DNA from: Armatimonadota bacterium
Lineage (GTDB): Bacteria > Armatimonadota > JADLDR01
DNA length: 36,632 nucleotides
Direction of reading: 5' to 3'
Assembly: GCA_020846535.1 (NCBI GenBank)
Contig: JADLDR010000174.1
Location: 1 to 36,632, forward strand
Within the stretch, counting starts at the first letter, position 1, and the number at the start of each line of letters is the position of its first letter. Positions 30,737 to 36,632 of the stretch are shown piece after piece. The translations under genes and the position numbers were made by a program. The notes below the pieces were generated by a model. The model saw only the letters and a list, made by a program, of their open reading frames with translations, was not told where the DNA came from and searched no databases.

Positions 30737-31705
30737 GTGAAGTTTACCCGTCTTTTATTCTCCGCCATTATCGGAGGTGTTCTGATGAACGGTTCGGCAG
30801 AGGGCGCTCCTGAAAAACTGGAGGGCACTTTTCTTCAATTGAATCCGGGCAACCTGGCCCGGACTGAAGCGCAGTGGAAGAAAGAGTTCGACGCTGTCAA
30901 GGCCATCGGGATGGATACACTGATCATTCAATTCTGCGGGGCGAACGGGAAAGCGTATTATCCTTCCACCGCATTCGAGACCGCGGCAGGGGCGGAAGGC
31001 GATCCGGTTCGCATGATTTTGAGGCAGGCCGCACGCATGCGGATGAAGGTTTTTCTGGGGCTTTATAGCGACTGGGGATCTGCGGACGAGATGGCCTCCC
31101 GGAATATCCGCATGGCAGAGGATCTTTTGAAGCGTTACGGCAGGTTCAAATCTTTTGTCGGCTGGTATATCCCTCAAGAGGCTTCCAACGCCCCGGCTAT
31201 CGACAGCCCCGTCGTCGAGGCGTTCCAGCGGACGGCTGCCTGGTGCCGGGAGAAAACGCCGGGCAAGCCGGTCGGGATCGCCCCTTATTTCGGCCTTCAC
31301 GATCCCGAAGCGTTCTACCGGGCTTGGGCGGCCATCCTGAAGAAAATCGAGATCCATATCCTCATGCTCCAGGACGGGGTCGGCTGCGACCGCCATCTGG
31401 ACACGAAAAACATCGTGCCCTACCTTGAAGCGATGGCCCGCGCCTGCCGGGAAAACAAGGTGCGTTTCTGGTCGGACCTGGAGACCTTCCGCATCCCCCG
31501 CAACTGGCGACCCGCCCCGGTAGAAGAACTGCTGGAGCAGATCCGGGTCGAAAGCCCGTTCGTCGAAAAGATCGTTATCTTTGAGTTTCACCACCACATG
31601 AACCCCGAAAGCAGCGAACTGCACCGCCAGTTGTACGAGGGGTATGCGGATCACTTGAGAAAGATGAAAGGAACGAAATCACCTGTGACCGGAGGAAAAC
31701 GATGA
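30737..31705 (+). CDS. Secreted DUF4434 protein (putative TIM-barrel glycosidase)
   Basis: 322 aa, GTG start, with signal peptide KFTRLLFSAIIGGVLMNGSAEG. The mature protein starts LEGTFLQLNPGN and follows with WKKEFDAVKAIGMDTLIIQF, MRMKVFLGLYSDW, KSFVGWYIPQEAS, VGIAPYF and VRFWSDLETFRI, a sequence order I associate with DUF4434 barrels found next to glycoside hydrolases. Glu in WYIPQEAS and in SDLETF are the best catalytic candidates. The stop overlaps the aldo/keto reductase start (ATGA). The activity is not established for the family, so a glycosidase function is inference from fold and neighbours. Confidence 0.75.
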   Translation: MKFTRLLFSAIIGGVLMNGSAEGAPEKLEGTFLQLNPGNLARTEAQWKKEFDAVKAIGMDTLIIQFCGANGKAYYPSTAFETAAGAEGDPVRMILRQAARMRMKVFLGLYSDWGSADEMASRNIRMAEDLLKRYGRFKSFVGWYIPQEASNAPAIDSPVVEAFQRTAAWCREKTPGKPVGIAPYFGLHDPEAFYRAWAAILKKIEIHILMLQDGVGCDRHLDTKNIVPYLEAMARACRENKVRFWSDLETFRIPRNWRPAPVEELLEQIRVESPFVEKIVIFEFHHHMNPESSELHRQLYEGYADHLRKMKGTKSPVTGGKR

Positions 31706-32676
31706 ACTACCGCATGTTGGGCAAAACAGGCGTCCGGGTCTCCGAAATCGGTTTCGGGGCGTGGGCGATAGGCGGGGGGATCAATATCAACGGGTTCGGG
31801 ATCGGCTACGGGGCGATTGACGACCGGGAGTCCGAGGCTGCCATTCGCCGCGCCGTCGATCTCGGCGTCACCTTTTTCGATACCGCCGACGCTTACGGGG
31901 CGGGCCACAGCGAGGAAGTGCTGGGGCAGGCTCTCGGCGGGCGGTGGGAGGGCCTTGCCCTGGCGACCAAAGTGGGGAACCAGAGGCGCGACCCTCTGCC
32001 CAGCGTCAAGAATTTCGCCAGGGACTACATCCTCCAGGCATGCGATAACAGCCTGCGGCGGCTGAAGAAAGGTGTCATCGATGTTTACCAACTGCACAAC
32101 CCCTCGCCGGAAGTCCTCCGGGACGATTCCGTGTTCGAGACCTTGAACGATCTGAAGCGGGCCGGGAAGATTCGATTTGCCGGGGTTTCCATCAGCAGCC
32201 CGCAGGAAGGTATCGAACTCATCCAGGCGGGGAAGGCGGATGCCTTGCAGGTGCATTACAATATCCTGATGGCCTCGCCGGAGGATGCGCTTTTTCCGCT
32301 GGCGGAGCGGGAGGGCATCGGTATCATCGTCCGGGTCCCTCTGGCTTCGGGCATCCTGACCGGCAAGTTCACCCGCGAAACGGTTTTCGATCCCACCGAC
32401 CACCGGGCCAACTGGCTGAAGGGCGAAATGCTGGAGAAGGCGGTCGCCAAAACGGAGGCCCTCTCCGCCCTGGTGGGCGGCCCTGTCCGCAGCCTGAGCG
32501 AGTTGGCCCTCCGGTATTGCCTGGCCTCTCCCGCCGTTTCGACCCTCATCCCGGGAGCGAAAAACCCCCGACAGGTCGAGGCCAACCGCGCCGCCTCCGA
32601 CGGATACCGCCTGCCGCCCGACCTTCTGGAGCAAATACGCCGGATCGGTGAAAAGGATTTCGGGCTGAGGACATAG
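31702..32676 (+). CDS. Aldo/keto reductase
   Basis: 324 aa, ATG overlapping the DUF4434 stop by 4 nt. An NAD(P)H-dependent (beta/alpha)8 oxidoreductase. The catalytic tetrad is complete: Asp60 and Tyr65 (FFDTADAYG), Lys90 (ALATKVG) and His132 (VYQLHNPS). The first strands RMLGKTGVRVSEIGFGAWA and the cofactor clamp LIPGAKNPRQVEAN follow. It resembles the AKR11/YajO-type bacterial reductases that act on sugars or small carbonyls. Its place between a putative glycosidase and the sugar importer suggests reduction or oxidation of a released sugar. The substrate is unknown. Confidence 0.92.
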   Translation: MNYRMLGKTGVRVSEIGFGAWAIGGGININGFGIGYGAIDDRESEAAIRRAVDLGVTFFDTADAYGAGHSEEVLGQALGGRWEGLALATKVGNQRRDPLPSVKNFARDYILQACDNSLRRLKKGVIDVYQLHNPSPEVLRDDSVFETLNDLKRAGKIRFAGVSISSPQEGIELIQAGKADALQVHYNILMASPEDALFPLAEREGIGIIVRVPLASGILTGKFTRETVFDPTDHRANWLKGEMLEKAVAKTEALSALVGGPVRSLSELALRYCLASPAVSTLIPGAKNPRQVEANRAASDGYRLPPDLLEQIRRIGEKDFGLRT

Positions 32677-32738
32677 TATATATTTTTCCGTCTCTCGGAC
32701 CCTTGATCCGATGTTGAGAAAGGCAGGGAAGGCAGGCG

Positions 32739-34403
32739 ATGAAATCTCCGGCGCGATGGCTTGTGTTGGGCTTCCTCCTGGCGCTCTCCGGCTGCGGCAG
32801 GCATCGCCCGGAGGAGGTTCCCCTGACGGAGCGGAAGCTGACCCCGGTGCAGTATCAACTGCTCAAAGACCGGGACAAGGTGCGCTACAAGAACATCGTG
32901 CTGCGCGTCCCGGAAAGCTGGGGCGGGGCGCTCCTGCCTTTCGATCCCGGCCCCTACCCTTCCCCGGTCGATAAAGCCGTTCATACGGGCGAGCTTGCCG
33001 TCCTGATGGGCCTCTACAACCAGGCGCTGTTCGAGTTCCAGCATCCCCGCGTCAAAATCGAGTACATCAATTTCGATATGTGGTCGGACAACTTCAAGTC
33101 TGCCCTGGCGGTGGCGCTGGCCTCCAACCGCGCTCCCGCCTACTACATCGCCCGGGATCTTCCCCAGACCATCGAGCAGGGCATGTACGCCGATCTCACC
33201 CCTTTGATGAAAAAGTGGGACCAGTTCCGCCTCCAGCCGGAAGGCTCCATCCGCCAGGGAACGGTGAACGGACGCATCTACACCCTCGCCGCCAACGAAC
33301 TGGGAGCCACCGTTATCCGCTACCGGAAGGACTGGTTCCGCGAGGCGGGCATCTTCAACGAACGGGGCGAGCCGGGGCCGCCCTCGGACTGGACGTGGGA
33401 CGATTTCCGCCGCATCGCCCGGAAGCTGACCGATCCCGAGCGGGGACGGTACGGCTACTGCGACCAGATGGGCGACTACCTCTACAACCAGTCCAAAGGG
33501 CTGGACCTGTACCTCCCCGACCCGACGGGCCGCCGCACCTGGGTCTTCAACGACCGAGACCCGGAGGTGATCCGCTCCCTCGAAATGGCCCGCGCCCTGG
33601 TCAATGAGGACAAATCCGTCCTTTCCAGCGTCTCGACCGGCTGGTTCGAGTGGCACAACGAGTTCGACGCCAGCCATGCGGCCATGATCAGCAGCTTCTC
33701 GCCCCACATCCCCCGCGAATGCCTGGAATCCCCGGAGAAGTTCGGGAAAGACAAGCCCTACGCCGAAACCGTGGGCATGGCTATCCCCCCGCAGGGAGAC
33801 ACCGGCCTGAGCAGCCTCCAGCCGATTACCAACCCCATCGGCTTCGACCCCACCCTGAGCCGGGAGCAGTTGGAGGCCGCCTTCGAGTGGTGCAAGTCCT
33901 GGTTCTACGGCGATATCTTCCTGAATATGATGCGGGACGCGGCGGTGCAGGCTCGCATTAAAGGCCAGAAAAGCACGGTCTATGTGGCCCTCCTGACCCT
34001 CCCCTACGCGCCCCAGGGCGGCCTGAAGGCCCTGCTGGAGGAACCGCTGGAAAAGGTCTTCCCCAGGGACTATCTGAAAGTCTACAGAACGCTCAGGACG
34101 ACCCACGCGCCGCCCCTGCCGCGCGAATTCGGCCTGAAGGAGCCGCCTGTCAATGAATTTATCCGGGCCGTCAAGGCGATGTATTCGGAGGCCGTCACCG
34201 GCAATACCGACCTGAAGGCCCTGGTCGCCAGGACCGCCCTCCTGGTGAACACCCAGCTCCTGAATTTCGGCGGCGGCCCGGAGGACAGGGACCGGATGCG
34301 CCGCTATATCGCGGCCCGCACGGATTTCTATCGCCGCCACTATCCGCGCTACTATCGCTCGGAATGGCAGCCCAAGCTGGAAAGGTATTACAGGGTTCCC
34401 TAA
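32739..34403 (+). CDS. ABC sugar transporter solute-binding lipoprotein
   Basis: 554 aa, ATG with GGAAGG 7 nt upstream. A lipoprotein signal (LVLGFLLALSGC, Cys19) puts it outside the membrane. The body is a family-1 extracellular binding protein (maltose/oligosaccharide class): VKIEYINFDMWSDNFKSALA, NRAPAYYIARDLP, YADLTPLMKKWD, VNGRIYTLAANELGATVI, RKDWFREAGIFN, PSDWTWDDFRRIARKLTDP. It is over 100 residues longer than usual (about 430), with the extra length in an N-terminal segment before residue 75 and a C-terminal helical part (LKALVARTALLVNTQLL). The permease gene starts 1 bp after its stop, so the importer components are translated together. Confidence 0.92.
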   Translation: MKSPARWLVLGFLLALSGCGRHRPEEVPLTERKLTPVQYQLLKDRDKVRYKNIVLRVPESWGGALLPFDPGPYPSPVDKAVHTGELAVLMGLYNQALFEFQHPRVKIEYINFDMWSDNFKSALAVALASNRAPAYYIARDLPQTIEQGMYADLTPLMKKWDQFRLQPEGSIRQGTVNGRIYTLAANELGATVIRYRKDWFREAGIFNERGEPGPPSDWTWDDFRRIARKLTDPERGRYGYCDQMGDYLYNQSKGLDLYLPDPTGRRTWVFNDRDPEVIRSLEMARALVNEDKSVLSSVSTGWFEWHNEFDASHAAMISSFSPHIPRECLESPEKFGKDKPYAETVGMAIPPQGDTGLSSLQPITNPIGFDPTLSREQLEAAFEWCKSWFYGDIFLNMMRDAAVQARIKGQKSTVYVALLTLPYAPQGGLKALLEEPLEKVFPRDYLKVYRTLRTTHAPPLPREFGLKEPPVNEFIRAVKAMYSEAVTGNTDLKALVARTALLVNTQLLNFGGGPEDRDRMRRYIAARTDFYRRHYPRYYRSEWQPKLERYYRVP

Positions 34404-34404
34404 G

Positions 34405-35280
34405 ATGCCCTCCTCCGGCCACAGGTCGTCCTATCACCAACTGGCGGCATGGCTCTTTACCCTGCCGGGCATCCTCTTCCAGTTCTTTTTCGGCTGGTTT
34501 CCGGTGGTGTTCGCCTTTATGGTGGGCTTTCAGGAATACTTTTTCGTCAAGCCCCCCCGTTATGTCGGCCTGGCGAATTTCCGAGAGGTGGCCGCCGACC
34601 CACTCACGACCACGGCCTTTTTTAACACCTTCCTCTACGCCTTTCTATCCATCAGCCTGACCTTCGTGATGCCGATCTTCGTCTCCATCCTTTTGATGGA
34701 GATGTCCCGCCGGACGATCCGATGGATGATGATTCTCTGGTTCATCCCTGTGGCCTCCACCGCCGGGATCGCCATCTGGAAGTATATGTATAATCCGCGC
34801 CTGGGCCTCCTGAACGGCATCCTCTCCGCCCTTCATCTGCCCACCCTCAAGTGGCTCGACGACCCCGGACTTGCCATGATCTCCCTCATCCTGCCGGGCA
34901 TCATCCTCTTCGGGCCGGGGCTGATGTACATCGCCGCCCTGCAGGGCGTGCCGGAGGAGCTTTACGAAGCGGCGGAGATGGAAGGGGCCGGCTTCTTCAG
35001 GAAGATCTGGCACATCACCCTGCCGCGCCTGCGGCCCATCATCGCCATGATGCTCATTTTCAGCGTCATCGGCTCCATGCAGGTTTTCGAGATGCCCTTC
35101 ATCATGACCGGAGGCGGCCCCGGCTATGCCACCACCATGGTCGTCATGCATGTCTACAACATGGCGTTCAACGCCTATAACCTGGGCAAAGCCACCGCCC
35201 TGGCTATCGTCCTCTTTTTCGTCATCATGACCCTGATCGCTCTCCAGAGAAAATACTTCCGCGAAAATCTGGATGAGTAG
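34405..35280 (+). CDS. ABC sugar transporter permease (MalF/UgpA type)
   Basis: 291 aa with six predicted membrane helices, beginning WLFTLPGILFQFFFGWFPVV. The EAA loop that docks on the ATPase is EAAEMEGAGFFRKIWHITLP. The ATG lies one base after the binding-protein stop. It should pair with the next permease. The sugar imported cannot be read from the permease; an oligosaccharide or alpha-glycoside is suggested by the GH4 neighbour. Confidence 0.94.
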   Translation: MPSSGHRSSYHQLAAWLFTLPGILFQFFFGWFPVVFAFMVGFQEYFFVKPPRYVGLANFREVAADPLTTTAFFNTFLYAFLSISLTFVMPIFVSILLMEMSRRTIRWMMILWFIPVASTAGIAIWKYMYNPRLGLLNGILSALHLPTLKWLDDPGLAMISLILPGIILFGPGLMYIAALQGVPEELYEAAEMEGAGFFRKIWHITLPRLRPIIAMMLIFSVIGSMQVFEMPFIMTGGGPGYATTMVVMHVYNMAFNAYNLGKATALAIVLFFVIMTLIALQRKYFRENLDE

Positions 35281-35294
35281 CCGAGGAGGAAGTC

Positions 35295-36317
35295 ATGCCT
35301 CTCATTCCCGAAGTGGGCCGGCGAAGACCGAAAGCGAGATTTATGCTCCTGGGCATAGCCGCCTTCCTCTGGCTGGGAGTGGCCCTTCACCTCTTCCCGG
35401 TCGCCTGGATGGTGTCGGCCTCCCTGAAGCCGACCACCGAGATCTTCAACCAGCCGTTCCGCCTCTGGCCCGAGAACCCCACCTTTGCCTCCTACCGGCT
35501 CCTCTTTATGGCGATCTCCGCCACCGGCCTTAACCTGAATGTGGACGTTTTTCGCTACCCCTTGCTGGTCTACCTGAAAAACAGCCTCCTCCTGGCCTCT
35601 CTCACCGTCTTCTTGCAGGTCCCGGTGACCGCCATGGCCGCCTACGCCGTCTCCAAGCTGCACCGGCCCGGCACGGCACGATGGCTTTTTTACTTCTTCA
35701 TCGGGACCCTCATGATCCCCGGCCAGATCGCCATCGTGCCCCGGTTCCTCCTCCTCTCCCACTTTCCCTGGCCCACACGGGATATTCCGGCCATCCCCCT
35801 GACCGATATCGCCTTCCCCACGATTTCCTTCATCGGAACCTATTGGGGCGTGGTGCTGCCTGCGGCCTTCAGCGCCTTCAACTTCCTTCTCTTCAAGGGC
35901 TTCTTCGATACCCTTCCCTCCGACCTGATCGATGCCGCCCGCATCGATGGGGCCTCCGAATTGACCGCCTTGAGGATGATCATGCTTCCCCTAGCCCGCC
36001 CGGTGGTGGCGGTCACCACCTATTTCGCCTTCACGGGCGCATGGAACGATTTTTTAGGCCCCTGGATCATCCTCATGAGCGAGCAGGGTAAATGGCCCCT
36101 CTCCGTCGTCCTCTACAAGCTCCAGTATTTCCTCACCTCCTGGCAGCCCACTCAGGGCAGCATGGATCCGGGCATCCAGCAGCTTTTGGCCTCCGGAGTC
36201 GGGTACAACGCCCTGATGGCCCTGTCCGTGGTAGAGTCGATTCCCATGTTCATCGCCTTCCTGGTCTTCCGGGAGCAGTTGATGCGGGGTATCCAGATCC
36301 ACGGCCTGAAGGGGTGA
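35295..36317 (+). CDS. ABC sugar transporter permease (MalG/UgpE type)
   Basis: 340 aa, ATG with GAGGA 4-5 nt upstream. Six predicted helices; first helix LLGIAAFLWLGVALHLFPVA with the MalG-type SASLKPTTEIFNQPFRLWPE after it, and EAA loop DAARIDGASELTALRMIMLP. It is about 60 residues longer than the typical MalG (near 280), with inserts at FMAISATGLNLNVDVFRY in the outer loop after helix 1, and LTSWQPTQGSMDPG before the last helix. No ATPase gene follows, so the pair probably shares a MsiK/UgpC-type ATPase encoded elsewhere. Confidence 0.93.
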   Translation: MPLIPEVGRRRPKARFMLLGIAAFLWLGVALHLFPVAWMVSASLKPTTEIFNQPFRLWPENPTFASYRLLFMAISATGLNLNVDVFRYPLLVYLKNSLLLASLTVFLQVPVTAMAAYAVSKLHRPGTARWLFYFFIGTLMIPGQIAIVPRFLLLSHFPWPTRDIPAIPLTDIAFPTISFIGTYWGVVLPAAFSAFNFLLFKGFFDTLPSDLIDAARIDGASELTALRMIMLPLARPVVAVTTYFAFTGAWNDFLGPWIILMSEQGKWPLSVVLYKLQYFLTSWQPTQGSMDPGIQQLLASGVGYNALMALSVVESIPMFIAFLVFREQLMRGIQIHGLKG

Positions 36318-36319
36318 GG

Positions 36320-36351
36320 TGGCCCGGTTCGCCGCTCCGGGCCATTTTTTT
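36320..36351 (+). terminator. Rho-independent terminator of the importer block
   Basis: TGGCCCGG (36320-36327) and CCGGGCCA (36337-36344) form an 8-bp GC stem with a 9-nt loop, followed by seven T, 3 bp after the permease stop. This marks the end of the carbohydrate operon. Confidence 0.88.
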
Positions 36352-36422
36352 CATCATCCCGCAACCCTTTTGTAACGGTCCCGTTATCTTATAGTATTCG
36401 ATGCGAAAGAAGGGATCGAATC

Positions 36423-36632
36423 ATGCGCGGCCATGAGGAAAAGATTCTGGTGAGTCTGCTGCTCCTTACGCCTGTGATGCTGGCCCTGAGCGCGGCCAGC
36501 CTGTACCGTATGCTGAACGATCCGCTCGCTTTCTCATTGCCTCCTGTCAACATGCCGAAGCCAAACGCCTATAATGGCTACAAGACCGCAAGGCCAATGC
36601 TCGCTGCCAACGGGGGAACGCCCCTGTCTTAG
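36423..36632 (+). CDS. Small predicted membrane protein of unknown function
   Basis: 69 aa, ATG 36423 with AAGGGA about 9 nt upstream; the TAG is the last codon of the window. Residues about 8-27 (ILVSLLLLTPVMLALSAASL) form one hydrophobic helix, preceded by the charged start MRGHEEK, so a type II inner-membrane orientation is likely. The remainder is Pro/Asn/Ala-rich (LPPVNMPKPNAYNGYKTARP). I do not recognise a family. It could be a short, complete membrane peptide, or the first part of a longer gene cut by a frameshift near the G5/C4 runs at the very end. Confidence 0.45.
   Translation: MRGHEEKILVSLLLLTPVMLALSAASLYRMLNDPLAFSLPPVNMPKPNAYNGYKTARPMLAANGGTPLS

Noticed and set aside
32256..34340. 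A 694-codon minus-strand open frame opposite the AKR and binding-protein genes
   Set aside because: Both plus-strand genes show full family motifs; the antisense frame has Gln/His/Arg/Gly/Pro-rich low-complexity translation typical of GC-rich shadow frames.
1..36632. CRISPR array, tRNA or rRNA genes, prophage, conjugative elements
   Set aside because: No regularly spaced direct repeats, no tRNA cloverleaf with a conserved GGTTCRA arm, no rRNA stretches, no integrase or phage structural genes were seen on either strand.

Overview
This is a gene-dense, GC-rich bacterial chromosome segment with short intergenic gaps, many 4-nt ATGA stop/start overlaps, strong purine-rich Shine-Dalgarno sites and several sigma70-like promoters. 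Many genes encode secreted or lipid-anchored glycan-active proteins. DUF4434-, GH101/DUF5696-like and GH36-like proteins occur together with a DapL-type lysine pathway and dispersed intergenic palindromes. That mix resembles uncultured Armatimonadota or a similar oligotrophic/candidate phylum. This is an inference from gene content only; there is no rRNA or tRNA in the window. I see no CRISPR array, prophage or transposase.

Left part (1-9990). The C-terminal end of an Ig-like (Big-1) repeat surface protein converges on a large secreted putative glycoside hydrolase. Next come a decayed Hsp20 fragment, a ferritin-like protein with a textbook promoter, a serine acetyltransferase downstream of a clostripain-type lipoprotein protease, a free-standing protein resembling the N-terminal domain of cyanophycin synthetase, and seryl-tRNA synthetase. 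The gaps hold non-coding palindromic elements, including a 192-bp MITE-like element with 34-bp terminal inverted repeats.

Middle (9991-22260). A NatA/NatB-like ABC exporter pair is divergent from an alpha-galactosidase-like gene (broken by one frameshift), a purple-acid-phosphatase-like enzyme and a BadF/N-acetylglucosamine-kinase-like enzyme. On the minus strand runs miaA-hfq-dapF-dapL followed by hflX. This resembles the miaA-hfq-hflX cluster of proteobacteria, but with two diaminopimelate (lysine/peptidoglycan) genes in the middle.

Right part (22500-36632). A secreted clan-A glycosidase with a C-terminal CBM9-like module and a GNAT acetyltransferase lie on the minus strand. On the plus strand are epoxyqueuosine reductase overlapping an enolase-superfamily enzyme, then a carbohydrate block: GH4 glycosidase, beta-hydroxyacid dehydrogenase, DUF4434 protein, aldo/keto reductase, and an ABC sugar importer (binding lipoprotein plus two permeases, no ATPase gene). 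A terminator closes the block. The reading I favour is a soluble-glycan scavenging locus: extracellular hydrolases release oligosaccharides, the importer takes them up, and GH4 plus NAD(P)-dependent oxidoreductases and a sugar kinase process them.

All assignments come from reading the sequence and from family knowledge; no database search was run.
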